DNA from: Methyloceanibacter superfactus
GTDB taxonomy: Bacteria; Pseudomonadota; Alphaproteobacteria; Rhizobiales; Methyloligellaceae
Assembly: GCF_001723305.1 (NCBI RefSeq)
Contig: NZ_LPWF01000026.1
Location: forward strand, 121,687 to 185,686
Reading direction: 5' to 3'
DNA length: 64,000 nt
Positions 38,105 through 46,741 of this stretch are shown here, piece by piece. Below the pieces are notes generated by a model. It was not told the DNA's origin, did no database searches, and was given only the letters and a program-made list of their open reading frames with translations. A program made the translations under genes and the position numbers. Position 1 is the stretch's first letter, and every line of letters starts with the position of its first letter.

Positions 38105-38698
38105 ATGCAAAAGCTGACGCGCTCGGAGGCCCACCAATATTGGGCCCATCCCCCAGATAAGAACCGGCCAGAGAACTATGCTCGTGCTAGCGATGAGCGC
38201 AGCTTATCGCTCGTGAGATATGTGCGTGGCCTTTTGCCAGAAGGCGGTTCAATACTAGAGGTTGGATGCAATATTGGAAGGAATCTCAACTTCCTGTGGG
38301 AGGCTGGCTACCACGACCTTACAGCAATTGAAATCAATGCAGAGGCCATCGCGCTGTCTCGTAACGCGTATCCTGCCATGAATCCAAATATAATTCTGGG
38401 GAGTGCAGAGGATATATTGCCAAATTTACCAGATCTAAAATTTGATTTGGTGTTTACGATGGCAGTTCTAGTCCATATTCACACTGATAGTGACGATGTA
38501 TTCCAGCATATTGCAAGAATAGGTAAGCGCGTTTTGGTTATAGAACAAGAAGACGAACCGAGGCTGCCCAGCGATAGGCATTTTATCAGGGACTACCAAG
38601 TAGTTTTCACGGATCTTGGCATGCTCCAAATAATGTCGGAGCGTCCCGTTCCGGGACTGCTGCGATCGTATGTCTGTCGCGCCTTCGAGCACGTGTAG
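38105..38698 (+). CDS. Class I SAM-dependent methyltransferase
   Basis: 197 residues from ATG 38105. Motif I is SILEVGCNIGRNLNFLWEAG near residue 49, followed by LTAIEINAEAI with the ribose-binding Glu, then FDLVFTMAVLVHIH and RVLVIEQEDEPRL. The N-terminal WAHPPDKNRPENYARASDER is also seen in methylases near nonulosonate genes, so it may methylate a sugar precursor or an amino-linked group (inference). The gene is noticeably richer in A+T (for example 38380-38480) than those around it, which suggests recent acquisition. It is isolated: divergent from the acyltransferase and convergent with lspL. Confidence 0.82.
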   Translation: MQKLTRSEAHQYWAHPPDKNRPENYARASDERSLSLVRYVRGLLPEGGSILEVGCNIGRNLNFLWEAGYHDLTAIEINAEAIALSRNAYPAMNPNIILGSAEDILPNLPDLKFDLVFTMAVLVHIHTDSDDVFQHIARIGKRVLVIEQEDEPRLPSDRHFIRDYQVVFTDLGMLQIMSERPVPGLLRSYVCRAFEHV

Positions 38699-38839
38699 AG
38701 GAAAGGGTAGTTACTAGCTCGCCGAGTTGAGTTGATCGAGCTTGTCTACTTGCCAGCCTGGTCGAGGCTAACTTGCAGCGACATGGCAAGGCCGTCCCCT
38801 TGCTATTCCGAATAATTAATTCGCAATCTGTGCTGCTGA

Positions 38840-39847
38840 TCAAACCTTGTAAAAGTCACGGTACCACGCGACGAAGCGGCGGATGCCTTCGTCGATGGGT
38901 GTGCCAGGCTCGAAGTCTATGTTCGCCTTCAAGCTGGTGATGTCCGCGTAGGTTGCCGGCACGTCGCCTGGCTGCAACGGAAGGAATTTCTTCTTGGCCT
39001 TGCGCCCGAGTGCGGTTTCGACGTAGCCGATGAAGTCCATAAGCGGCACAGGGCTGTTGTTGCCGATGTTGTAGAGGCGATAAGGAGCCGAGGACGTCCC
39101 TGGATCTGGGTGTTCGCCGGACCAGTCAAGGTTTGGTGCGGCGATCCTGTCTCCGGTCCGAAGCACACCTTCGACAATGTCGTCAATATAGGTGAAGTCC
39201 CGCGCGTGACGACCCTCGTTGTAAATATCAATCGGTTCATCGGCCAGGATGTTGTGCACGAACTTGAACAGCGCCATGTCAGGTCGACCCCACGGGCCAT
39301 AGACCGTGAAGAAGCGCAAGCCGGTCACAGGTAGCTGGTAGAGATGTGCGTAGGAATGGGCCATGAGCTCGTTCGACTTCTTGGTCGCGCCGTAAAAGCT
39401 CAACGGGTGATCGACGTTATTGTGAACGCTGTAGGGCGTGTGAGTATTGCCGCCGTAGACGGAGCTCGACGAGGCGTAGACTAGGTGCTCCACCTTCTGG
39501 TGGCGACACGCTTCAAGAATGTTGAGAAACCCGACTAGGTTCGATTGGGCGTACTCTCCCGGGTGGGTCAGCGAGTGTCGCACGCCGGCTTGGGCGGCAA
39601 GGTGGATAACGCGCTGGGGTTGATGCTCTGCGAAGAGCTTAGCTACCGTCTCTTGATCGGCGATGTCGCCCTTCACGAAGGAGAAGTGGTCGCGCGGCGC
39701 GAGACGCGTCAGCCTCGCCTCCTTGAGCGTGACGTCGTAGTAAGCGTTCATGTTGTCGAGGCCGACGACCTCGTCGCCGCGGTCGAGGAGAGCCTGCGCC
39801 GTGTGGAAGCCGATGAAGCCGGCGGCGCCGGTGACCAGGATCTTCAT
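38840..39847 (-). CDS. lspL: UDP-glucuronate 4-epimerase
   Basis: 335 residues from ATG 39847 (MKILVTGAAGFIGFHTAQAL) with GGCGGA just upstream; nine more in-frame codons lie ahead of it. Diagnostic features of the UDP-glucuronate epimerase group are LDNMNAYYDVTLKEARL, HLAAQAGVRHSL, YASSSSVYGGNTHTPYS, SFYGATKKSNELMAHSYAHL and RFFTVYGPWGRPDMALFKF. It interconverts UDP-GlcA and UDP-GalA. UDP-GlcA is supplied by the UDP-glucose dehydrogenase encoded 500 bases away on the opposite strand, so the two form a divergent uronate pair. Confidence 0.92.
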   Translation of the reverse strand: MKILVTGAAGFIGFHTAQALLDRGDEVVGLDNMNAYYDVTLKEARLTRLAPRDHFSFVKGDIADQETVAKLFAEHQPQRVIHLAAQAGVRHSLTHPGEYAQSNLVGFLNILEACRHQKVEHLVYASSSSVYGGNTHTPYSVHNNVDHPLSFYGATKKSNELMAHSYAHLYQLPVTGLRFFTVYGPWGRPDMALFKFVHNILADEPIDIYNEGRHARDFTYIDDIVEGVLRTGDRIAAPNLDWSGEHPDPGTSSAPYRLYNIGNNSPVPLMDFIGYVETALGRKAKKKFLPLQPGDVPATYADITSLKANIDFEPGTPIDEGIRRFVAWYRDFYKV

Positions 39848-40347
39848 TCCGCCAGATCCGCCTCGGCCATCCACACCCCGCTCATGGCAAGGTTAGCGGC
39901 GCGCGCTCCCGCCGAGCCGGCGCGACGCAATGCCCCGCTCGTCGGCTGGTCTGCGGCGGCCTCGAAGGCCGGTTCCGGTTGGTTCATCTCTCTTCCCCGC
40001 TTGAAGATTTGCGCCCTCGGGGATCAATCGGGAGCACGTGGACAAGGCGGGGGCCAGCTCCCGCGGAGCGTTGTTAGCCTTTGTCCAGATGGGTGTCTAG
40101 GCGGCACGCTGCCTTTCGGTCTTGCCGCATAAGACGGGCGATCTTATCGCCCTAGAGGTTTTCCGAGGCCGGCGTAAAGGGGGCCCCTGGACGCCTCGCC
40201 CGCTTTCGGCTCGACGCGTCGGCCGGCGCAGGGAGGCGGACTTGGCTTACATGAAAATGTCATGCTATTGGCCGAAAGCAGGGTTCCAGATTGGGAGTGG
40301 GTGGTTCCTCGATCTCCCAAAGGACGAGGCGGCAGAAGGGGATAGCG
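39848..40347. other. Divergent intergenic region of the uronate pair
   Basis: A 500-base stretch without a convincing gene between lspL (minus) and ugd (plus). It contains one copy of a two-part conserved element at 40068-40102, described separately. Short open frames here (for example 40122-40439) overlap ugd and lack family resemblance. Confidence 0.45.
40068..40102 (-). promoter_or_regulatory. Two-part conserved element, copy 1 (promoter-like)
   Basis: Read on the minus strand the element is GCCTAGAC, 11 variable bases, then CAAAGGCTAACAACGC. The same 24 bases with the same 11-base gap occur at 46638-46672. Both copies lie upstream of minus-strand sugar-nucleotide genes (lspL here, 221 bases from its start). 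TAGAC and GGCTAAC could act as -35/-10 boxes or as a regulator site. Only two copies were found. Confidence 0.5.
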
Positions 40348-41676
40348 GTGAAGATTTGCATGATCGGGGCGGGCTATGTGGGCCTCGTTTCCGCCGCCTG
40401 CTTCTCAGACTTCGGTTGGAAGGTCACCTGCGTCGATAAGGACGAGGAGCGTGTCGCCGACCTGAAGCGCGGGGTCATCCCGATCTACGAGCCCGGGCTC
40501 GACGATCTCGTCGCGCGGAATGTCGCGGCCGGGCGCATGCTGTTCTCAAGCTCGCTGCCTGACGCCGTGAAGGCCGCCGACGTCGTGTTTCTTGCCGTCG
40601 GCACGCCGATCCGCCGGGGCGACGGCTATGCCGATCTCACCTATGTCTTCGAAGCGGTGGAAGAGCTGGCGCCCCATGTGGATACGGGCGTCGTCATCAC
40701 CACGAAGTCCACTGTACCGGTTGGCACCAGCCGCGAGATCGAACGGCGGCTGAAAGTGCTCCGCCCCGATGTTGACTTCGCCGTGTGCTCGAACCCTGAG
40801 TTTCTGCGCGAAGGATCAGCCATCCGCGACTTCACGCATCCCGACCGCGTGCTTGTCGGCTGCGATAGCGGGCGCGGTCGCCAGGTCATGGAGCGTCTCT
40901 ATGAGCCGCTCGCGCTGCGCAAAGCACCAATCGTCTTCGTCAGCCGCGAGTCCGCCGAGCTGGCCAAGTATGCCGCAAACGCCTTTCTCGCCATGAAGGT
41001 CACGTTCATCAACGAGGTCGCCGATTTGTGCGAGTCGGTGGGCGCGGATGTGGGCGAGGTGGCGAACGCGGTCGCGCCGGACGGGCGCATCGGATCGAAG
41101 TTCCTTCATGCTGGCCCCGGATACGGTGGCTCGTGCTTCCCAAAGGATGTCACGGCTTTGATCCGGACGGCGCGTGAGGCGAAGGCCCCGCTGTCGCTCA
41201 TCGAGCAAGTTGAGAAGGTCAACACCGAGCGCAAAATTGCCATGGCGACGCGGATCGAGGAGGCGGCTGGCGGCTCCGTGCGCACAAAGACCATCGCCGT
41301 GCTCGGGGTGACGTTCAAGCCGAACACAGACGATATGCGCGAGGCGCCGAGCTTGGTGATCCTGCCGATGCTCCAAGCCAGAGGCGCCACCATTCGTGCC
41401 TGCGATCCGCAAGGCCGCAGCAAAGGCGAGGAATTGCTGCCCGGCGTGGCGTGGTTTTCCAGTGCCCTTGAGACCGCCGAGGACGCCGATGTGCTCGTCG
41501 TGCTCACCGAGTGGAACGAGTTCCGGGCGGTCGACCTCAAGCAGCTCCGCAAAGTCATGCGCGGCGACGCTCTCGTGGATTTGCGTAACGTCTATGCACC
41601 GTCATTGGCCGAAGCCGCTGGCTTTACCTATCGAGGTGTTGGCCGTGCGGGCAAGGCCAGGACGATTGACATTTGA
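40348..41676 (+). CDS. ugd: UDP-glucose 6-dehydrogenase
   Basis: 442 residues from GTG 40348 (VKICMIGAGYVGLVSAACFS), preceded by AAGGGG. GAGYVGLVSA is the NAD-binding motif, FLAVGTPIRRGDGYADL and TKSTVPVGTS are typical of this family, NPEFLREGSAI marks the substrate site, ELAKYAANAFLAMKVTFINE the central helix, and GYGGSCFPKDV carries the catalytic Cys near residue 262. It oxidises UDP-glucose to UDP-glucuronate with two NAD+. The product feeds LspL and uronic-acid units of the polymer. The longer open frame to 40291 lacks a good ribosome site. Confidence 0.95.
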   Translation: MKICMIGAGYVGLVSAACFSDFGWKVTCVDKDEERVADLKRGVIPIYEPGLDDLVARNVAAGRMLFSSSLPDAVKAADVVFLAVGTPIRRGDGYADLTYVFEAVEELAPHVDTGVVITTKSTVPVGTSREIERRLKVLRPDVDFAVCSNPEFLREGSAIRDFTHPDRVLVGCDSGRGRQVMERLYEPLALRKAPIVFVSRESAELAKYAANAFLAMKVTFINEVADLCESVGADVGEVANAVAPDGRIGSKFLHAGPGYGGSCFPKDVTALIRTAREAKAPLSLIEQVEKVNTERKIAMATRIEEAAGGSVRTKTIAVLGVTFKPNTDDMREAPSLVILPMLQARGATIRACDPQGRSKGEELLPGVAWFSSALETAEDADVLVVLTEWNEFRAVDLKQLRKVMRGDALVDLRNVYAPSLAEAAGFTYRGVGRAGKARTIDI

Positions 41677-41749
41677 TACTGAGTCAACGTCCTCACGGGA
41701 AGTCGCCCCAACGATCGAGAAGCTCCGAATACCTGCTAGATGTTGAGCC

Positions 41750-44143
41750 ATGAGCGGCAAGACCTCTATTCTACGTCATCGCCTGAGTCCGCTGCGATCG
41801 TGGCGTGTTGCACGGCTCGGACGCAGGCTTTTGGGCTCCTTGTGCTCCTTGAGAGCATCCCTCGGCGCAGCATCAGACCAACTGGGCGCCGGAGATCTGG
41901 ACGGAGCTGAGGCCTCCTACACTGCCATACTGGAGCAACACCCGAATAACGGTGAGTGTCTTGCAGGGCTCGCCTATATTTCTGCGCACAGGCAGGACTT
42001 TGTCGAGGCAGCCGGTCGCTGGCAGACCTGCATCACGCAATCCTCTACGCCGCTGCAATTAGGTTGGTTCACCGCTGCGGCCAAGGCGCAACTCCAGTTG
42101 AACAACCTTGATGGAGCCGAAGCAGGCTACACGGCCTTACTCAAACACTACCCAAATCACGGCATCGGACTTGCCGGCCTAGCTCGGATTTCAATGCGTA
42201 GGCAAGACTGGACAGCAGCATGCGAGCGATGGCGGACCTGTTTAGAACTGTCGTCAACGCCGCTTCAATCAGACTGGTGTGTTGCTGCTGCATCGGCTCA
42301 CCTCGTGTTGGAAAGGCTGGACGAGGCGGACGCATTGTACTTAGCCCTAGCGGCGAAGTTTCCGAGTTCTGTCGAAGCAAGCAAGGGTTTGGCTCGTATC
42401 GCCGCGGCGCGTGAGGATTGGCGAACGGCAAGTGAGCACTGGAACGATGCGGCGGCAAAGTCTTCATCCTCTCTTTCGGTATCGGAGCAGCTTGCACGCG
42501 CAGCAGCCCTTGGTCGCGCTGGCGATTTTCGTGCGGCACGGAAGACGGTTGAAGATGCAATAAAAGTAGAACCGACCTCAGCCGACGCATTTTCGACGTT
42601 AGCCGCCATCGCCACGATAGAAGGCGACGAGACCAAAGCTGCGCAGGCTTGGTGCGTTGCACGGAGAAAATCTCCTCAGAAAGTTGCTCGGGATCCCGGT
42701 TACCGCATCTTTCGCGCCGGATCGATGGTCGATCAGGGTGAGCTTAGTTCGGCGCGTCTGGGCCGAGCGGACAGCCCTCAGGAGGCTATGACGCACATTA
42801 AGCTACTCCGCACGTGTCATTTCCCCCAAGAAGCGCTGAGCCTGGCTCGCCGTTATGCGGCTGCATTTCCAAAGTCTCTTGGAGTCAACCTGGCCTTGGC
42901 AACACAACTAGATCTCAGTCTGAGCGAGCCGGGTGATGTTGATACACTAGCAAAATTCGCTGGAGAGATTTGCTGCCGATTTCCAGATTCCCGCCGCGCA
43001 CACATTGCAGAGGTCCTTGCGCATGTGCGTAGGTTCGATGCCTCCACGACGAACGAGCTGCTCGATCGATTGCATCGGCGATTTGGCCGCTCCACGGTAA
43101 CGGATTCGATCAGCGGTTGGCTGGCGTATCGGGCTGGCGACAACGTCGAAGCTCAGCGCTGCTCAGAAGGATTGTTACACCAGCAATATATTCCCGCAGT
43201 CCACGCTCAATTGCTCCGGTTTGAGCAAATTGATGCGAACCCGCGGAAGAGCCTCAACGGCAAGATACTGTTATTCGCAAACGTCAAAAACGAGAGGCAC
43301 CTCTTGCCGTGGTTTTTCGAATACTATCGCTCGATCGGTGTGGATTGGTTCTTCATAGTAGACAATGCATCAACTGATGGATCAACTCAGTTTGCATGCG
43401 CGCAGCCAGACGCGACGGTATATTGGACCGACGATCACTTTATTATTTCGGGTGCAGGCGGGGCACGCTGGTTCAATGAGCTTGCAAAGCGGCACGGCGC
43501 AGGCAATTGGTGCATCCATGTGGATGTTGATGAGCAGCTCGTCTTGCCGAGAATTGAGCAAGAGGGGCTCCCAGGCATACTGGGAGAAGCCAAGGAGCGA
43601 GGCTATGAGGTTCTCCCTGGGTTCATGCTCGATATGTTTCCGGAATCCTTCGAGCAGGCGTTGAATTACAGCGCCGGTCAAGCGCCTGCGTCCGCGTCAC
43701 CTTTTTTCGACGATGATTTTCTATTCGTGGGTCACTGTTCAGCTCCCTACTTCTGGGTGCACGGTGGGGCACGAGGTCGATTGTTCGGGACGGCGCGGGG
43801 TTGGCTGACAAAGACACCGATTGTTTGGGGGAACAGTATCCAAAAACTGAACTGCCATGAGGTGACCGGCGCGATCGTCGGTGAACCAACCTGTGCGCTC
43901 CTTCACTTCTCAATCCTACGCGAAATGCTCGGTTGGGATGAAGGCCTTGCAAGGTCACGAATCGAGAGTACCAGGCCTTTTACGCGTCAGCGCTACAACC
44001 GCTACTACAACAGATTTACGGGCATCGCTGCGGGCCAGCGACTCACTGGAGAGGCATCCGTATCCTATGAATCGAGCGAGCAGCTGGAGCGCCGTGGCTT
44101 GATTGGTAGAAGCAAGAAGCAGATACAGCGCTCCCCGATCTAA
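41750..44143 (+). CDS. TPR protein with C-terminal family 2 glycosyltransferase-like domain
   Basis: 797 residues. Residues about 45-330 contain repeated helical pairs of TPR type (GDLDGAEASYTAILEQHPNN, NNLDGAEAGYTALLKHYPNH, ERLDEADALYLALAAKFPSS), each followed by a conserved GLA(R/Y)I segment. Residues about 510-720 form a transferase domain: NVKNERHLLPWFFEYYRSIG, IVDNASTDGSTQ and HVDVDEQLV, which gives the Asp-x-Asp metal site. This matches the Glyco_tranf_2_4 / GT92-like group. It could be a transferase held in a complex by its TPRs. It lies 73 bases after ugd and may share its transcript. Acceptor unknown. Confidence 0.82.
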   Translation: MSGKTSILRHRLSPLRSWRVARLGRRLLGSLCSLRASLGAASDQLGAGDLDGAEASYTAILEQHPNNGECLAGLAYISAHRQDFVEAAGRWQTCITQSSTPLQLGWFTAAAKAQLQLNNLDGAEAGYTALLKHYPNHGIGLAGLARISMRRQDWTAACERWRTCLELSSTPLQSDWCVAAASAHLVLERLDEADALYLALAAKFPSSVEASKGLARIAAAREDWRTASEHWNDAAAKSSSSLSVSEQLARAAALGRAGDFRAARKTVEDAIKVEPTSADAFSTLAAIATIEGDETKAAQAWCVARRKSPQKVARDPGYRIFRAGSMVDQGELSSARLGRADSPQEAMTHIKLLRTCHFPQEALSLARRYAAAFPKSLGVNLALATQLDLSLSEPGDVDTLAKFAGEICCRFPDSRRAHIAEVLAHVRRFDASTTNELLDRLHRRFGRSTVTDSISGWLAYRAGDNVEAQRCSEGLLHQQYIPAVHAQLLRFEQIDANPRKSLNGKILLFANVKNERHLLPWFFEYYRSIGVDWFFIVDNASTDGSTQFACAQPDATVYWTDDHFIISGAGGARWFNELAKRHGAGNWCIHVDVDEQLVLPRIEQEGLPGILGEAKERGYEVLPGFMLDMFPESFEQALNYSAGQAPASASPFFDDDFLFVGHCSAPYFWVHGGARGRLFGTARGWLTKTPIVWGNSIQKLNCHEVTGAIVGEPTCALLHFSILREMLGWDEGLARSRIESTRPFTRQRYNRYYNRFTGIAAGQRLTGEASVSYESSEQLERRGLIGRSKKQIQRSPI

Positions 44144-44167
44144 TTGCCGAGCCGCGGGACGCCGCCG

Positions 44168-45265
44168 TTAGCTCACCAGATTCGCCACGTAGTCGCCAAT
44201 GGCGAGCGATGCGGTCAGTCCGGGCGATTCAATGCCGTAAAGCGCTACGTAGCCTTTGTGACCCGTTATGGCCGGTCCCTGGATGATGAAGTCGCCCGCG
44301 GGCTCTCCGGGCCCCGCGATGCGCGGCCGGATGCCCGCATAGTCAGGGGCCAAAGCGCCGTTGGGAAGGTCGGGCCAGTAACGCCGGATCGCGGCGTAGA
44401 AGGCGTTGCCCCGCTCGGGGTCGACCTCATAATCGATTTCGTCGACCCATTCCGCATCTGGCCCGAACCGCACGGCGCCGCCGAGATCGAAGGTGAGGTG
44501 GATGCCGAGCCCGCCCGGCATCGGCACGGGGTAGATGAGATGTGAGAAGGGCGCCCGCCCGCTCATCGAGAAATAGCTTCCCTTGGTGAGATGACGGGGG
44601 GGGATGGTCGCTGGATCCAGTCCTCGCAGGCGCGATGACACGTCCCACGCTTGCAACCCCGCGGCATTGACGAGAAGCCCGGTCTCGATCTCGGCGGGCT
44701 CATGCCCTCCCGTCACAAGGGTAATCGATGCGCCGCTCACATGGGCCTCGGTGAACGGCGCGCGGAGCTGTACCGCGGCACCGGCCGCTTCGGCGTCCCC
44801 CTGATAAGCGAGCATCAGGGCGTGACCGTCGACGATACCGGTGGTGCCTGAGACGAGCGCGCTGTGCCTTGCGTCCGGCTCGATGGCCTTCAGGTGCTCC
44901 CGTCCGATCAACGCGATGTCCTCGACACCATTGGCTTGCGCCCGCTCATAGAGTGCCTGCACAGCGGCGTCCTCGTCTGGCGTGGTGGCGACGACAAGCT
45001 TCCCGCAGCGCCGATGGGGTACGCCATGTTCGGAACAGTACCGGTAGAGCGAGCGGCGTCCCTCGACGCAGAACCGCGCTTTCAGACTTCCGGGTGGGTA
45101 ATAGAGACCGGCGTGTATGACCTCGCTGTTGCGCGAGGACACGCCTTGGCCGATGCGGGATTCGGCTTCAAGAACGAGAACCTCTAGGCCGCGCCCGGCC
45201 AGCGCCCGCGCGATCGAAAGCCCGATCACCCCCGCGCCGACGACTACGGCTTCGCTCTTGAACAT
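44168..45265 (-). CDS. FAD-dependent oxidoreductase, LhgO/L-2-hydroxyglutarate dehydrogenase-like
   Basis: 365 residues. VVVGAGVIGLSIARALAGRG is the FAD dinucleotide-binding motif, followed by ESRIGQGVSSRNSEVIHAGL and YYPPGSLKARFCVEGRRSLY, diagnostic of the L-2-hydroxyglutarate dehydrogenase branch of the DAO family. HLTKGSYFSMSGRAPFSHLI and GLGIHLTFDLGGAVRFGPDA belong to the catalytic domain. Known relatives oxidise L-2-hydroxyglutarate to 2-oxoglutarate. Its start lies 5 bases after the TviB-like dehydrogenase stop, so the two are cotranscribed; a role with sugar acids or with recycling 2-hydroxyglutarate formed as a side product is possible, but this is inference. Confidence 0.85.
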   Translation of the reverse strand: MFKSEAVVVGAGVIGLSIARALAGRGLEVLVLEAESRIGQGVSSRNSEVIHAGLYYPPGSLKARFCVEGRRSLYRYCSEHGVPHRRCGKLVVATTPDEDAAVQALYERAQANGVEDIALIGREHLKAIEPDARHSALVSGTTGIVDGHALMLAYQGDAEAAGAAVQLRAPFTEAHVSGASITLVTGGHEPAEIETGLLVNAAGLQAWDVSSRLRGLDPATIPPRHLTKGSYFSMSGRAPFSHLIYPVPMPGGLGIHLTFDLGGAVRFGPDAEWVDEIDYEVDPERGNAFYAAIRRYWPDLPNGALAPDYAGIRPRIAGPGEPAGDFIIQGPAITGHKGYVALYGIESPGLTASLAIGDYVANLVS

Positions 45266-45270
45266 CGGAC

Positions 45271-46554
45271 CTAGATGCGCGCGTGGCTCACATCGCGCGG
45301 CAGGATGCCTTTGAGATCGTAGATGAGGCCGTCAGGCGTGAGCAGCGCCTTGATGCCGGTTTCGCCCAACTGGGCGATAGGATCGTGCTTGACCGCCAGG
45401 ATCACCGCATTGAACGGGCCTGCTGGCAACTCATTGGTGATGTCGATGCCATATTCGTGCTTGGCGAGCTCGATGTCGGCCATGGGATCGTAGATCACCA
45501 GCTCGCCGACGAAGTCGCGCAAAGTTTTGACGAGATCGACGACCTTGGTGTTACGCGTGTCGGGGACGTTTTCCTTGAAGGTGAAGCCCATCACCAGAAC
45601 GCGGGCGCCGTCGATCGACTGCTTACGCTTGAGCATAGCCTTGATGATGTCGTTGGCGACGAAGGCTGCCATGCCGTCATTGATGCGGCGTCCGGCGAGG
45701 ATCATCTGCGGGTGAAAGCCGATCTGCTCGGCCTTATAGGTCAGGTAGTAGGGGTCGACACCGATGCAGTGACCGCCGACCAGGCCGGGACGGAAGGGCT
45801 GGAAATTCCACTTGGTGCCGGCCGCCTCGAGCACTTCGAGCGTCTCCAGACCCATCTGCTTGAACAGCATGGCGAGCTCGTTGATGAGCGCGATATTCAC
45901 GTCACGCTGAATATTCTCGATGACCTTGGCGGCCTCGGCGACACGAATCGAGCTGGCGCGATGGGTGCCCGCGGTAATGACCTTGGCATAGACGGCGTTG
46001 ACGAGATCGCCGACCTCGGGCGTGGAGCCCGACGTGACTTTGATGATGTCGGGAACGCGATGGGCCATGTCGCCAGGATTGATGCGCTCAGGCGAGTAGC
46101 CGGCGTAGAAATCCTGATTGAACTTGAGGCCCGAGGCCTTCTCCAACTCCGGCACGCAGATTTCTTCGGTGGCGCCGGGAAACACGGTCGACTCGTAGAC
46201 GACGATGTCGCCAGAGGAGAGCACTTGTCCGACGCCGCGGCTCGCGCTCACCAGGGCGGAAAGGTCGGGACGCTTGGCATTATCTACCGGGGTCGGCACG
46301 GTGACGACATAGAAATTACAGTCGCGCAGGTCTTCGATATCCGCTGTGTAGCTAAGCTCCTTCACGGCGGCGAATTCCTCGTCGGTCACCTCATGGGTGC
46401 GATCTATGCCGCGGGATAGCTCATCCACGCGGCCGGCGTCGATATCGAAGCCAACCACGGGAAAATAGCGCGATAGATAGACTGCGAGGGGCAGGCCTAC
46501 ATATCCGAGGCCAATGACACCAATCCGAATGTCGGCGAGGGCCGGCAGTTTCAT
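45271..46554 (-). CDS. tviB: UDP-N-acetylhexosamine 6-dehydrogenase, TviB/WbpO-like
   Basis: 427 residues from ATG 46554 (MKLPALADIRIGVIGLGYVG). The chosen start gives the usual N-terminus; the frame opens 13 codons earlier. Signatures: GLGYVGLPLAVYLSR, YVVTVPTPVDNAKRPDL, YESTVFPGATEEICVPELE, YSPERINPGD, AKVIENIQRDVNIALINELA and GLVGGHCIGVDPYYLTYKA with the catalytic Cys near residue 265. This group oxidises UDP-GlcNAc or UDP-GalNAc to the uronic acid. With the WbpP-like epimerase at 26.5 kb it would complete the two-step UDP-GalNAcA route known from Vi antigen and Pseudomonas O6 (inference). Confidence 0.92.
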   Translation of the reverse strand: MKLPALADIRIGVIGLGYVGLPLAVYLSRYFPVVGFDIDAGRVDELSRGIDRTHEVTDEEFAAVKELSYTADIEDLRDCNFYVVTVPTPVDNAKRPDLSALVSASRGVGQVLSSGDIVVYESTVFPGATEEICVPELEKASGLKFNQDFYAGYSPERINPGDMAHRVPDIIKVTSGSTPEVGDLVNAVYAKVITAGTHRASSIRVAEAAKVIENIQRDVNIALINELAMLFKQMGLETLEVLEAAGTKWNFQPFRPGLVGGHCIGVDPYYLTYKAEQIGFHPQMILAGRRINDGMAAFVANDIIKAMLKRKQSIDGARVLVMGFTFKENVPDTRNTKVVDLVKTLRDFVGELVIYDPMADIELAKHEYGIDITNELPAGPFNAVILAVKHDPIAQLGETGIKALLTPDGLIYDLKGILPRDVSHARI

Positions 46555-46637
46555 CCCTAGTCCCCGAGTGATTGCAAACTGAGGTCTTCCCACCTGTGAC
46601 GCGGCCGCTTCCGGGCCGGCCCTCGGGCGCGAGCCAC

Positions 46638-46672
46638 GCGTTGTTAGCCTTTGCGCTTAGCCGAGTCTAGGC
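46638..46672 (-). promoter_or_regulatory. Two-part conserved element, copy 2 (promoter-like)
   Basis: Identical in its two conserved parts and 11-base spacing to the element at 40068-40102. It lies 84 bases upstream of the tviB start. The intervening bases differ, so this is not a recent duplication of a longer segment. A shared promoter or operator for uronate genes is the simplest reading. Confidence 0.5.
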
Positions 46673-46741
46673 CGCTCTCGGCGGCGCTCGCGCGTCAGGC
46701 TTCGGGCAGCCCTATTGCCGCACCCCCGTGGGGGCGGCCCC

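Noticed and set aside
39848..40347. Possible riboswitch or structured RNA ahead of ugd
   Set aside because: No recognisable conserved structure; only the short two-part element was repeatable.
45283..46419. Plus-strand open frame of 378 codons opposite tviB
   Set aside because: The minus strand encodes a full TviB/WbpO protein with all motifs; the opposite frame is a shadow.
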